A stretch of DNA of 64,000 nucleotides from Bowmanella dokdonensis (lineage in GTDB: Bacteria > Pseudomonadota > Gammaproteobacteria > Enterobacterales > Alteromonadaceae). The DNA lies in assembly GCF_017254865.1 (NCBI RefSeq), contig NZ_JAFKCV010000019.1, positions 1 through 64,000 of the forward strand. Reading direction: 5' to 3'. A program made the position numbers and the translations under genes. Below are positions 1 through 8,409 of this stretch, one piece after another. The number at the start of each line of letters is the position of its first letter. Position 1 is the first letter of the stretch. The notes beneath the pieces are model-generated. The model did no database searches. It was not told where the DNA came from and saw nothing but the letters and a program-made list of their open reading frames with translations.

Positions 1-77
1 TCAGGAGAAGAGATGGACTTCTGCACGGCGGCTATTTTGAAGTCCATCGAATAACGTCTTTTTGTGGTGACTTTCAT
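1..77 (-). CDS. IS3-type transposase OrfA, N-terminal fragment
   Basis: This reading frame starts at ATG 77 and runs off the window with 25 codons visible. The peptide begins MKVTTKRRYSMDFKIAAVQK, the usual opening of the helix-turn-helix OrfA (HTH_Tnp_1/InsE type) of IS3 elements, in which a K-R-R-x-Y-S-x-x-F-K pattern precedes the first helix. AGAGG upstream of the ATG is a fair ribosome site. OrfA normally binds the inverted repeats and is joined to the DDE domain of OrfB by frameshifting. The rest of the element is outside the window, so intactness is unknown. Confidence 0.6.
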   Translation of the reverse strand, partial: MKVTTKRRYSMDFKIAAVQKSISSP

Positions 78-127
78 AAACACCTTACCTCTTGAATTAA
101 GGTGTCTACTTTTTCAGGGGCGGATCA
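1..127 (-). mobile_element. End of an IS3-family-like insertion sequence (partial)
   Basis: The minus strand reads inward from base 127 with TGATCCGCCCCTGAAAAAG, a typical IS3-type terminal inverted repeat beginning TGA. A short leader with an AGAGG ribosome site and a transposase OrfA start follow. Only this end lies in the window, so the target-site duplication and the other end cannot be seen. It stops about 54 bases from the hydrolase stop codon, in intergenic DNA. The family assignment rests on the OrfA N-terminus and the end sequence and is moderately sure. Confidence 0.65.
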
Positions 128-180
128 ACATATCCTGACTTATCTTTTTGTTATATCAACATTTTTCTGAAAACCGCCCA

Positions 181-1083
181 CTAGCTGCCACTCCCTTCTC
201 TGAGCCACTGACTGACCCTGGGAAAGTGATCTTTCTCGCAGTCCGGATGGGTGAGGATGTTGATATGATCATAATCATGAAGACAGCCTGATTTGCGGCT
301 GAGCAGCGAATGGGGATGGTCACTGACACCAAGCTCCTGCATAAAATCACGCATATCCCGATAATGCCCCAGGGCATAGTCCGCCAAGCCGGTAACAAAC
401 CAGGTCGGCGGCAACCCCAAACCCATCGCCGCCTTTTGGTAATCAAAGCCGTCATCAGGATCGTGCCAGTGACTGGAGCGTACCCAGAGGTTGGTATCCC
501 GCAACATCTTGCGGGTTTCGTTGTCGGCGCCAATGCCCATTTGCCGCGCAGGCAGATAACCCTTGGCTCTTGCCACCAGAGGGGCCAGGTTGCGCCAGAT
601 CAGGTCCAGTTTCAACCATCGCTCCGGATTATGGACCCGGATGGTGCGCTTGGTACCAAAAAACACCTGCCGCTCAACCCTGTCTATCCAGTGGGGTTGA
701 CGAATCAGGCAGGCCATCAGCAATACCCCGCCCCAGGAATGAGCAACGGTGCAAAAGCGGCCACGGCGGGCAGCGACAAACGCCATGGCCCGGGGAATGT
801 CTTCGCAAATAGATTCCAGTTGTCCGTGCAGGTGGCCTCTGGCAATCTTTGGTGTACTCAACCCGCGCCCACGCAGATCCAGCACATACACCTGCATGCC
901 CTGGCGGGCCAGAAAACAGCCCAGCCCCCGGCCTTTGTGATTATAAAAAATGCGGCCGTTCTCAATCGAGCCATGCACCATTAGTACTGCCGGGCCGGCA
1001 GCATTCTCATTGTGACTGATATGACAAAGGTGCAACCTGTGTCCGTCACCCTCCAGGTAATGGGATTGATAGCTGAGCGTCAT
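181..1083 (-). CDS. Alpha/beta hydrolase
   Basis: This 300-residue protein has the alpha/beta-hydrolase layout. An HG oxyanion motif (about residues 37-38) follows the first core strand, a D-L-R-G-R-G segment lies near 69-74, and the nucleophile elbow is A-H-S-W-G-G with Ser116. An acid near G-L-A-D and a late histidine in D-Y-D-H complete a plausible triad. The first elbow glycine is replaced by alanine, a tolerated variant. Its ATG overlaps the serB stop (ATGA), so the two are probably cotranscribed and coupled. Substrate is unknown; an esterase or lysophospholipase-like activity is possible. No signal peptide is seen. Confidence 0.8.
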   Translation of the reverse strand: MTLSYQSHYLEGDGHRLHLCHISHNENAAGPAVLMVHGSIENGRIFYNHKGRGLGCFLARQGMQVYVLDLRGRGLSTPKIARGHLHGQLESICEDIPRAMAFVAARRGRFCTVAHSWGGVLLMACLIRQPHWIDRVERQVFFGTKRTIRVHNPERWLKLDLIWRNLAPLVARAKGYLPARQMGIGADNETRKMLRDTNLWVRSSHWHDPDDGFDYQKAAMGLGLPPTWFVTGLADYALGHYRDMRDFMQELGVSDHPHSLLSRKSGCLHDYDHINILTHPDCEKDHFPRVSQWLREGSGS

Positions 1084-2153
1084 GGTTTTAGCAGGTAGAG
1101 GGCCTCATCCAGGCCGCCGAATCGAATGGCAGCGCCGGCCTGATCCAACACCACCGGCTTGGCTTTATAGGCGACACCCAATCCGGCCGCGTCCATCATT
1201 TTCAAATCATTGGCCCCATCCCCCATTGCCAGGGTCTGAGTCAGCGGAACAGAGAATCGCTCAGCCAGGGCTTTCAATGTGCTGGCCTTGACCTTGGCAT
1301 CGACAATCTCGCCGCTGACCCGGCCGGTCAGTTTACCCTCTTGTACCTCAAGCAGGTTGGACACCGCCGCATCCAGCGACAAACGCTCTTTGAGGTAATC
1401 AGCAAAGAAGGTAAAGCCCCCCGAGGCGATGGCGACCTTCCAGCCATGGGACTTGAGAACACGGATCAGGCGCTCCAGGCCGGGCATCAGTGGCAGTGCG
1501 TCACGGACCTGCTGAATAATGGCCTGATCGGCTCCCTTCAGGCACGCCACCCGCCGGGTCAAGCTCTGGGCGAAGTCCAGCTTGCCCTGCATGGCCAGTT
1601 CGGTGACCTGGGAGACCTCATCTCCTACGCCGGCCAGGCGGGCGATCTCGTCGATACACTCCATTTCGATAACAGTGCTGTCCATATCCATCACCAGCAG
1701 ACCGGGGCGGCTCAGTACCGGCCGCTCGCCCAACAGATTAAGCTCAAGTTGATGGCTCAATGCCATCCGGTGCAAGGTACCGTCCGGCAGTCCGTCCGGA
1801 TGGAGCCGGACCTCAATCAGAACGGCCAGATCCTGCTCGTCGGGAACCGGCCTCCAGGCTTGGAGACGGACGAAACTAATCCAACTGGCGAGGGCCTGCT
1901 GAAGCGTATACAGCTTTTCAAGATTCAGGGATTGGGCACGCACCACCAGCTCCGCCAGGGACCAACTGGAATCAACGACCACGGCTGACGCCTCACCAAT
2001 CTGACAAGCCAGGCCGCCCATCTGCCCGGCGGTCAGGTTGGTACAGAGCCGGTTCTGGCCGAGTTTTTCCAGCGCCAGTCCGGGAATACTGAACAACTGG
2101 TGGAAAAAATGACTGGAGAGCATCTGCTGGGGTGTTAATTGCAATTCTGTCAC
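1080..2153 (-). CDS. serB: Phosphoserine phosphatase SerB
   Basis: SerB dephosphorylates O-phosphoserine in the last step of serine biosynthesis in the cytoplasm. The 357-residue protein carries the HAD signature D-M-D-S-T-V (Asp156 nucleophile, Asp158 acid/base), the substrate region E-C-I-D-E-I-A, motif II A-S-G-G-F-T and motif IV G-D-G-A-N-D. An N-terminal extension of about 145 residues precedes the catalytic core, as in other gammaproteobacterial SerB, though slightly longer than in E. coli. It is followed by the hydrolase gene with a 4-base overlap. The nearby ytjB, divergent across one inserted gene, matches the usual serB-ytjB neighbourhood. Confidence 0.95.
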   Translation of the reverse strand: MTELQLTPQQMLSSHFFHQLFSIPGLALEKLGQNRLCTNLTAGQMGGLACQIGEASAVVVDSSWSLAELVVRAQSLNLEKLYTLQQALASWISFVRLQAWRPVPDEQDLAVLIEVRLHPDGLPDGTLHRMALSHQLELNLLGERPVLSRPGLLVMDMDSTVIEMECIDEIARLAGVGDEVSQVTELAMQGKLDFAQSLTRRVACLKGADQAIIQQVRDALPLMPGLERLIRVLKSHGWKVAIASGGFTFFADYLKERLSLDAAVSNLLEVQEGKLTGRVSGEIVDAKVKASTLKALAERFSVPLTQTLAMGDGANDLKMMDAAGLGVAYKAKPVVLDQAGAAIRFGGLDEALYLLKP

Positions 2154-2221
2154 TGGAAGATCCTGAAATGGCCGTTCACAAGAGGATTGAGGATTCTACC
2201 CAAAACTGGGCCAATTGCGAC

Positions 2222-2412
2222 ACTAGAGCGCCAATGATTGGATTATGACCACCAGCGGAGGCTGAAATCTTTCCAGGCAATCCAGGCCTTGTCACGAGTT
2301 TAGTGGGCTAAATCCTGAAAAGGCTGGGGCAGTCTGGGAAGATTTCAGCCCCGCCTTGGCTGAGCGGATTTCAGGCCGGCTCTGGTGCTCATAATCCAAT
2401 CATTCGGTGCCC
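2222..2412. repeat. Long imperfect palindrome, MITE-like
   Basis: Most of the 309-base gap between serB and the CoA-transferase is one imperfect inverted repeat. The outer left arm near 2231-2256 (AATGATTGGATTATGA core) is mirrored near 2380-2406 (TCATAATCCAATCATT). The inner arm GGCTGAAATCT near 2260-2270 is mirrored by AGATTTCAGCC near 2340-2350. A second CTGAAATC copy lies within the right half. The element has no coding capacity. Size, terminal symmetry and intergenic position suggest a miniature inverted-repeat element or a large REP-type hairpin. No second copy was noticed in the window. Confidence 0.6.
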
Positions 2413-2462
2413 TAAGCCCGAAGTCGTAGTAGCATTGCGGCAAAGCCAAACAGAGCAGTTTC

Positions 2463-3671
2463 ATGCAGGACATCAACCGCACCGCCCTGGGCGGGATCAA
2501 AGTACTGGATTTGAGCCGGATCCTGGCAGGCCCCTGGGCCACCCAGATGCTGGCTGACTTCGGTGCCGACGTAATCAAGATTGAACATCCCCGCCAGGGC
2601 GATGACACCCGTGGCTGGGGTCCCCCCTTCCTGGGAGAAAAACAGACCGCCGCCTACTTTCATGCCGCCAACCGGGGCAAGCGTTCCCTGGCGCTGGATA
2701 TCAGCAGCGAATCCGGCCAGCAGATAGTGCGTCAACTGGCTACCGGGGCGGATGTGCTGGTGGAAAACTTCAAGGTCGATGGACTGGCAAAATACGGTCT
2801 GGATTTCACCAGCCTCAAAGCACTGAATCCGAAGCTGATCTACTGCTCAATCACCGGCTTTGGCCAGAATGGACCCTATGCCCACCGGGCCGGGTATGAC
2901 TTTATGATCCAGGCCATGGGCGGGCTGATGAGCATCACCGGGGAGGCCGACGGCAGCCCGGTGAAAGTCGGAGTCGCGCTGGCCGACGTGCTGACTGGCC
3001 TGTATGCCTGTAATGCCATCCAGGCAGCATTGTTGTACCGCCAGCAGTCAGGACGGGGACAGCATATCGACCTGAGCCTGCTGGATGTGCAGGTGGCGAG
3101 TCTGGCCAACCAGGCGATGAATTACCTGGCCACGGGTTTGAGTCCGCTTCGTCAGGGCAACAGTCATCCCAATATCGTGCCCTACCAGAGCTTTGCCACC
3201 GCCGATGGCTATATCATCCTGGCTATTGGCAATGACAGTCAGTTTGCCCGTTTCTGCAAACTGCTGGGGCGGGAAGAATGGTCTACAGACGACAGATTTA
3301 CCACCAATCAGGCCAGGGTGCGGAACCGGGCCGAATTGGTCGGTTATATTCAACCGCTCCTTCTTCAGCAGGACAGCCAATACTGGCTGGACGCGCTGGA
3401 AGCCTCATCAATCCCCGGTGGTCCCATCAATGATCTTAAACAGGTGTTTTCCGATCCCCAGATACGATACCGGCAGATGCAAAGGCATTTTTCCCAGGGG
3501 GAGGGGTCGGTGCCGTTCGTGGCCAATCCCATCCGCTTCAGTGAAAGCTCCATTCAATACGGTGCGGCGCCCCCTAAACTGGGAGAGCATTCAGACAGTA
3601 TTCTTCATGATGAACTGGGTTTATCCTGCCAGCAGTTGGATGAACTGCGCCGCAATGGCGTGCTCCGCTGA
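2463..3671 (+). CDS. Family III CoA-transferase (CaiB/BaiF type)
   Basis: Enzymes of this family move CoA between carboxylic acids through an acyl-enzyme on an aspartate. The 402-residue protein shows the family opening G-I-K-V-L-D-L-S-R-I-L-A-G-P-W, the E-N-F-K segment near 101-104 and G-Y-D-F-M near 144-148, where Asp146 is the expected catalytic residue. Length is typical of a single-domain member. The start at 2463 gives the expected N-terminus, but no strong ribosome site is seen and it lies about 50 bases past the palindromic element. The gene separates serB from ytjB, which are usually adjacent. The acyl substrate cannot be deduced. Confidence 0.88.
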   Translation: MQDINRTALGGIKVLDLSRILAGPWATQMLADFGADVIKIEHPRQGDDTRGWGPPFLGEKQTAAYFHAANRGKRSLALDISSESGQQIVRQLATGADVLVENFKVDGLAKYGLDFTSLKALNPKLIYCSITGFGQNGPYAHRAGYDFMIQAMGGLMSITGEADGSPVKVGVALADVLTGLYACNAIQAALLYRQQSGRGQHIDLSLLDVQVASLANQAMNYLATGLSPLRQGNSHPNIVPYQSFATADGYIILAIGNDSQFARFCKLLGREEWSTDDRFTTNQARVRNRAELVGYIQPLLLQQDSQYWLDALEASSIPGGPINDLKQVFSDPQIRYRQMQRHFSQGEGSVPFVANPIRFSESSIQYGAAPPKLGEHSDSILHDELGLSCQQLDELRRNGVLR

Positions 3672-3727
3672 GCGGGAAGCCACTTACACGCTATGCAATC
3701 AGGTTGGGGTGTTTTATTGTATCGCCT

Positions 3728-4354
3728 ATGAAAGACAAGCATCTGCTACTCAGGGAGCTGGAACTGCCCAGCACCTACAATATCTACAAGCGTCTGGCCA
3801 ACCTGGTCCTGGCGCTGACGGCGGCCGTGCTGGCAATCAATCTCTGGCTGTTCAGTGACGGCCAGGATGAACAAATTCTCCATGCGCAGGCCAACCAGTT
3901 GGGCCAGACGCTGATTTCCCACAGCGCCAAGCTGACCGCCCAGTTGATGCAGGAAGACGACCTGAGTCTGGTCCAGCAGACTCTGACACAACTGGTAGAG
4001 GACAACCACGTGCTCAGCGCCACACTGCACAATGAAAAAGGCGAACTGCTGCTGCAGGTGGGCGACCGCACACCCCTGCTGGAACGCTTCCAGAGCCGTG
4101 CCAGGATCAAGCCGCTGGTTTACGTGCAGGAAGTGTTTCAGAACGAACAACTGGTCGCCTACATCCGCCTGACCATGGACAGGGATCAGGTCATGCGTCA
4201 TTATCAGCAATACCGCCAAAGCCATTGGCAACAGAGTCAGTTGCTGATGTTTCTGGCGTTCTGCGTTGGCGTGCTGATTACCCGTGCGTTTTACAAGTTC
4301 CGCTACCGGAAGTTGTTCCAGGCCCGCCAGTCAACGGTTATTGAGGTCAAATAG
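3728..4354 (+). CDS. ytjB: YtjB/Smp-family inner-membrane protein
   Basis: This 208-residue protein has one membrane segment near residues 20-40 (L-A-N-L-V-L-A-L-T-A-A), an extracytoplasmic domain rich in Gln/Leu, and a second membrane segment near 170-190 followed by a basic tail. This matches YtjB (Smp, AhpA-like), a membrane protein of unclear function usually encoded beside serB. I chose the internal ATG at 3728 because it gives the conserved M-K-D-K start; an upstream start at 3704 would add eight unlikely residues. The 3' end overlaps the convergent tatD end by 24 bases. Confidence 0.75.
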   Translation: MKDKHLLLRELELPSTYNIYKRLANLVLALTAAVLAINLWLFSDGQDEQILHAQANQLGQTLISHSAKLTAQLMQEDDLSLVQQTLTQLVEDNHVLSATLHNEKGELLLQVGDRTPLLERFQSRARIKPLVYVQEVFQNEQLVAYIRLTMDRDQVMRHYQQYRQSHWQQSQLLMFLAFCVGVLITRAFYKFRYRKLFQARQSTVIEVK

Positions 4355-5113
4355 GCCGATAGTATTTTGTCGGGTTTGCCTGGCAAGGGTTTGACGGTTT
4401 TCCTTTCTCAACGCCTCCAGTGCATCCAGCACTCTGGGAAGGTATTGAGGGCTGTTGCGCTGCCCTTGCCGCCCACAGAGGGGCATATCCGGCGCATCCG
4501 TCTCCAGCAGCAAGGCATCCAGGGGTAACTGACTGACCGCTTCACGGGTCTTGCCGGCTCTTTTATAAGAAATGGTCCCGCCAATCCCCAGCATGAACCC
4601 CCTTTCAATATAGGCTTGAGCCTGTTGCAGGCTGCCGGAAAAGGCATGAATCACGCCCCCCTGACTGAATCCGGTTCGCTTCAGGTAATACAGGATGCGA
4701 TGATGGGACTTTCGATGATGGACGATGACCGGCAGTTGGTGGCGTCCGGCCAGTTGCAATTGGGCTTCAAACACCCGTTCCTGAAAGGCTGCATCCAGAT
4801 CCAGGGCAAAATCCAATCCTATCTCGCCCACTGCGACTACCCTGCCCCGCTGTTCTTCCAACAGCTTGTCAAGCCGGGTCAGATGCTCGGGTTTAAATTC
4901 GTTAAGAAAGTAAGGATGCAAGCCAAGGGCGAAAGAGAGTCTGTCATGCCTATTCGCCAGCCCTATCAGTTCAGGCCATTGGCTGGCCGACACACCAGGA
5001 ACGACAATATGCTCTACTCCGGCCTGGACTGCCGCCAGCAACACCTGGTCCCTGTCCGCATCGAAGGCAGAGAAATCCAGATGACAATGGCTGTCGATAA
5101 TTCTGTTTGTCAC
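4331..5113 (-). CDS. TatD-family metal-dependent hydrolase
   Basis: TatD-family proteins are cytoplasmic TIM-barrel metal-dependent DNases or phosphoesterases. The 260-residue protein has the metal ligands in order: D-S-H-C-H-L-D near the start, G-E-I-G-L-D, V-H-H-R, H-A-F-S-G and E-T-D-A-P. The start is a GTG that is itself part of the first copy of a heptanucleotide repeat. No further in-frame start is possible upstream because the repeat carries a TGA in every frame. There is no recognisable Shine-Dalgarno sequence. It follows pdxH on the same strand and overlaps ytjB convergently at its 3' end. A YcfH/YjjV-like role is possible. Confidence 0.88.
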   Translation of the reverse strand: MTNRIIDSHCHLDFSAFDADRDQVLLAAVQAGVEHIVVPGVSASQWPELIGLANRHDRLSFALGLHPYFLNEFKPEHLTRLDKLLEEQRGRVVAVGEIGLDFALDLDAAFQERVFEAQLQLAGRHQLPVIVHHRKSHHRILYYLKRTGFSQGGVIHAFSGSLQQAQAYIERGFMLGIGGTISYKRAGKTREAVSQLPLDALLLETDAPDMPLCGRQGQRNSPQYLPRVLDALEALRKENRQTLARQTRQNTIGLFDLNNR

Positions 5114-5177
5114 TTGTCACTTGTCACTTGTCACTTGTCACTTGTCACTTGTCACTTGTCACTTGTCACTTGTCACT
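5111..5177. repeat. Heptanucleotide tandem repeat (CACTTGT) x 9.5 at the tatD start
   Basis: Nine perfect copies of CACTTGT plus a partial CACT fill almost all of the pdxH-tatD gap and include the tatD GTG start codon. On the coding strand the unit is ACAAGTG. Because seven is not a multiple of three, the array runs through all frames and meets TGA every 21 bases, so no fusion through it is possible. Perfect short tandem repeats of this kind are prone to slipped-strand copy-number change. Confidence 0.97.
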
Positions 5178-5186
5178 AGCGAAAGT

Positions 5187-5831
5187 TTAAGGCATCAGAC
5201 GTTCGATCTGCCAGTCCTGGCCAGACTGGCGGCGATAGACAAAGCGGTCATGCAATCGGTGCTCGCCCCCCTGCCAGAACTCTATTTCATGTGGGATGAC
5301 CCTGTATCCACCCCAGAAGTCCGGCAAGGGAATCTCTCCTTTGGCGAATTTTTCCCTGGCCTGGTGAAACTGGCTCATCAACATCTGCCGGGTGGAAATG
5401 GGTCGGCTCTGTTGCGAGGCCCAGGCAGCCAGTTGGCTTTCACGGGGACGGGTCAGGAAGTATTTGCTCACCTGAAGCTTGGACAGGGGCTCGACAGTAC
5501 CACATACCTTCACCTGACGTTCAATCAGGTGCCAGGGAAAGTGCAGTGAAATTTTGCCATTGGTTTTGAGCTCCTGTGCCTTGCGGCTGCCCAGATTGGT
5601 ATAGAAAACAAAACCCGCCTCCGACACATCCTTGAGCAAAACAATACGCTGGGACGGCTGCCCCTGAGGATCCACTGTCGCTACTGTCATCGCCGTCGGA
5701 TCGGGGATGCCCACGGCGATAATATCTTTAAGCCAGGATTCGAACTGCAGAATGGGATCCGGGTTCAGGTCGTCCCGGTCCAATCCTCCGCGACTGTATT
5801 CACGGCGGATATCAGCGAGCTTTTCCAACAT
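5187..5831 (-). CDS. pdxH: Pyridoxamine 5'-phosphate oxidase PdxH
   Basis: PdxH is the FMN-dependent enzyme that oxidises pyridoxine- or pyridoxamine-5'-phosphate to PLP. At 214 residues it has the family length. It shows the N-terminal R-R-E-Y segment, the FMN-binding R-I-V-L-L-K-D and Y-T-N-L-G-S-R-K stretches, and the C-terminal [15 protein letters not shown] and R-L-H-D-R signature. The ATG at 5831 matches the conserved start. tatD follows downstream across the heptamer array, and era lies 85 bases upstream on the same strand. Confidence 0.96.
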   Translation of the reverse strand: MLEKLADIRREYSRGGLDRDDLNPDPILQFESWLKDIIAVGIPDPTAMTVATVDPQGQPSQRIVLLKDVSEAGFVFYTNLGSRKAQELKTNGKISLHFPWHLIERQVKVCGTVEPLSKLQVSKYFLTRPRESQLAAWASQQSRPISTRQMLMSQFHQAREKFAKGEIPLPDFWGGYRVIPHEIEFWQGGEHRLHDRFVYRRQSGQDWQIERLMP

Positions 5832-5915
5832 AGTTAACCCCTTTTTGAAGTGAGGGGATTGATACAGGGGTATGGGGGCAGAGGGCGGATGTCCTCACAC
5901 CTTACTCCTCTCTCC

Positions 5916-6821
5916 TCACTTGTCCTCTCCGTAGCCAAGACTGCGCAGGGCCCGTTCATCGTCTGCCCAGCCTGACTTGACCTTGACCCACATTTCCAGA
6001 AAGACTTTGTTGTCGAACAGCCTCTCCATATCCTGCCTGGCTTCCTGGCCTATGGTCTTCAGACGCTGCCCCCCTTTGCCGATAACCATCGCCTTCTGGC
6101 TATCCCGCTCCACCAGGATCAGGCCATTGATCTGGTAGACACCGTTTTCGGTCAGCTTGAACTGTTCAATTTCCACTGTAATGGAATAGGGTAATTCATC
6201 TCCGGTAAAGCGCATCAGCTTTTCGCGGATAATCTCAGCGGCCATAAAGCGCGAGGAACGGTCAGTGACATAGTCTTCGGGAAAGAAAAACTCCGACTCT
6301 GGCAGGGCCTGCTGTACCAGCTCGCGCAGTTTTTCCACATTACTGCCCTGCTTTGCGGAAACCGGCATCACCTGCTTGAACTCATACTGCCCTGCCAGCC
6401 ATTGCAGATGGGGCAACAAAGTTTCCCTGTCCTTAATCTGATCGATCTTGTTGACCAGCAACCAGCAATCCACCCCGCTGGCCTGTATTTTAGACAGCAC
6501 CATCTGATCGTCTTCCGTCCAGCGGGTGCCTTCCACCACAAACAGTATCAGACCCACATCATTCAGTGAGCTGGAGGCTGCCCGGTTCATCAGGCGGTTG
6601 ATAGCACGCTTTTCTTCCTTATGCAGTCCAGGGGTATCCACATACACAGCCTGATACTGTCCTTCGGTATCGATACCCAGAATCCGGTGCCGTGTTGTCT
6701 GGGGCTTTCGGGAAGTAATACTGACTTTCTGGCCAAGCAGTTTGTTCAGCAGAGTGGATTTGCCCACATTGGGTCTGCCGACGATGGCGACCATACCGCA
6801 ATAAGTGTGTTCAGGTTGCAT
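5916..6821 (-). CDS. era: GTPase Era
   Basis: Era is an essential GTPase that binds 16S rRNA and the 30S subunit during ribosome maturation. The 301-residue protein carries G1 G-R-P-N-V-G-K-S-T (residues about 15-23), G3 D-T-P-G-L, G4 N-K-I-D and G5 S-A-K. A C-terminal KH domain contains G-K-G-G-Q-R-L-K. The start overlaps the rnc stop by 11 bases, so translation is probably coupled. It is the last clear member of the lepA-lepB-rnc-era group; recO and pdxJ, which often follow, are absent here. Confidence 0.97.
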   Translation of the reverse strand: MQPEHTYCGMVAIVGRPNVGKSTLLNKLLGQKVSITSRKPQTTRHRILGIDTEGQYQAVYVDTPGLHKEEKRAINRLMNRAASSSLNDVGLILFVVEGTRWTEDDQMVLSKIQASGVDCWLLVNKIDQIKDRETLLPHLQWLAGQYEFKQVMPVSAKQGSNVEKLRELVQQALPESEFFFPEDYVTDRSSRFMAAEIIREKLMRFTGDELPYSITVEIEQFKLTENGVYQINGLILVERDSQKAMVIGKGGQRLKTIGQEARQDMERLFDNKVFLEMWVKVKSGWADDERALRSLGYGEDK

Positions 6822-7485
6822 TGCTGAGCTTCTCCAGCAGTAATTTGGCGGCCTGTTGTTCGGCCCGTCGACGGCTGTTGCCCTTGGCTCTGACCGGTTC
6901 AGCCAGTTCCCCGATCCGACATTCTATAACGAAGGTCTGATCATGAGACTTGCCCTTGATTTCTATCACTTCATAGTCAGGCAGTGGCAGTTTTCTGCCC
7001 TGCATATATTCCTGCAATCTTGTCTTGTGATCCTTGGGATGCACATTGGGATCGAGGTTTGCGATGCGGCCTTCGTACCAACAGAGGATACGCTCTTCCA
7101 CCTCTTCCAGTCCGGCTTCCAGATAGAGCGCACCGATGATGGCCTCCATGGCATCAGCCAGAATGGAATCGCGGCGGAAACCGCCACTTTTCAATTCGCC
7201 GGGCCCCAGCTTCAGAAGATCACCCAGTTCGAATTCACGGGCCAGCTCGGCCAGGGTGTCTCCTTTCACCAGACTCGCCCGCATGCGGGTCAGCTTGCCC
7301 TCTGGCTGTTCGGGAAAACGCAGGTAGAGGGCCTTGGCCACCACCATCCCCAGCACCGAATCGCCCAGAAACTCCAGCCTTTCATTGTGCTGCTTGGCTG
7401 CACTGCGGTGGGTCAGCGCCAGGGCCAGACTGGCCTCATCTTTAAACCGATATCCCAACGCCTTGCAGAGGCGACGATAATCCAT
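6811..7485 (-). CDS. rnc: Ribonuclease III
   Basis: RNase III cleaves double-stranded RNA in rRNA processing and mRNA turnover. The 224-residue protein has the signature [13 protein letters not shown] with the catalytic acidic residues, a second acidic motif in the helix [10 protein letters not shown], and a C-terminal double-stranded-RNA-binding domain ending with R-R-A-E-Q-Q-A-A. It starts immediately after lepB and overlaps era, in the canonical operon order. Confidence 0.97.
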   Translation of the reverse strand: MDYRRLCKALGYRFKDEASLALALTHRSAAKQHNERLEFLGDSVLGMVVAKALYLRFPEQPEGKLTRMRASLVKGDTLAELAREFELGDLLKLGPGELKSGGFRRDSILADAMEAIIGALYLEAGLEEVEERILCWYEGRIANLDPNVHPKDHKTRLQEYMQGRKLPLPDYEVIEIKGKSHDQTFVIECRIGELAEPVRAKGNSRRRAEQQAAKLLLEKLSNAT

Positions 7486-8409
7486 CTAGTCGATACCGCC
7501 GATACGTTCGAAGCGTATGCCGGTAGGGATCCAGCCGGGTACCCAACTGCTGGGTGGCCGGTCAAATTCGAAACTGATCCAGATGGCCACGGCCTTACCA
7601 ACCAGGTTGGCATCCGGCACAAACCCCCAGTAACGGCTGTCGCGGCTGTTGTCACGGTTATCTCCCAGGACAAAGTACTGCCCTTCTGGCACCAGAAACT
7701 CCCCAGCGGCAGTGCCAGGTTGTTGATAATAAAATTGTGGATGGGGCGGCACAGCAGGATTACGTAACACCTGGTGGCTCACCGCTCCCAGTTGTTCGGT
7801 AAAACGTTCAAGGGGCACCATATCCTGGAAAAACTCGCCACGCTGTTCGAATGTCAATTCCACTGGCTGCATATCCGGACATTTGGCCTGTTGGGTCACA
7901 TCACAGGCAGGTTTGATAAATACCTGCTTGTTGTTGTACACCACTGTATCACCCGGCAGGCCCACGACCCGTTTGATGTAGTCGATATTGGGGTCTTCCG
8001 GATATTTAAATACCACGATATCGCCACGCTCCGGCTCTCCCAGTTCAACGAACTTGTTGCGCGCTACCGGGTCCTTGAGGCCATAGGAGAATTTTTCCAC
8101 CAGAATGAAATCCCCCACCAACAGGGTGGGCATCATGGAGCCGGATGGGATCTGGAATGGCTCATACAAAAAGGAGCGCAACACCAGCACGAAGGCGATT
8201 ACCGGAAAGATCTGCTGTGCCGTATCCACCAGATAAGGCACAGGGGCAATCTTCTGCAGGGTCTCATCATCCAGCTCAGCCTGGTTGCTGGCCTTAGCCA
8301 TGGCCAGCTTTTCCTTGCGCTTGGGGGCCCACAGGAGGGCATCGGCCAGCCAGATCAACCCCGATGCCAGGGTGACTATGACCAGGAATATCGAGAAATA
8401 ATTTGCCAT
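7486..8409 (-). CDS. lepB: Signal peptidase I
   Basis: LepB cleaves signal peptides from exported proteins at the outer face of the inner membrane. The 307-residue protein has two membrane segments (about 4-27 and 66-80). The catalytic Ser91 is in P-S-G-S-M-M-P-T-L and Lys146 in Y-I-K-R-V-V-G, with the box E motif G-D-N-R-D-N-S-R-D-S-R. The positions match E. coli Ser/Lys numbering closely. Its ATG begins directly after the lepA stop codon, and rnc follows without a gap. Confidence 0.97.
   Translation of the reverse strand: MANYFSIFLVIVTLASGLIWLADALLWAPKRKEKLAMAKASNQAELDDETLQKIAPVPYLVDTAQQIFPVIAFVLVLRSFLYEPFQIPSGSMMPTLLVGDFILVEKFSYGLKDPVARNKFVELGEPERGDIVVFKYPEDPNIDYIKRVVGLPGDTVVYNNKQVFIKPACDVTQQAKCPDMQPVELTFEQRGEFFQDMVPLERFTEQLGAVSHQVLRNPAVPPHPQFYYQQPGTAAGEFLVPEGQYFVLGDNRDNSRDSRYWGFVPDANLVGKAVAIWISFEFDRPPSSWVPGWIPTGIRFERIGGID

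Noticed and set aside
156-984. Plus- and minus-strand frames overlapping the hydrolase gene
   Set aside because: They are out-of-frame or antisense readings of a gene with a clear alpha/beta-hydrolase pattern.
6856-7767. Open frame of 303 codons on the plus strand across rnc and lepB
   Set aside because: It covers parts of two certain genes on the opposite strand and has no domain features.
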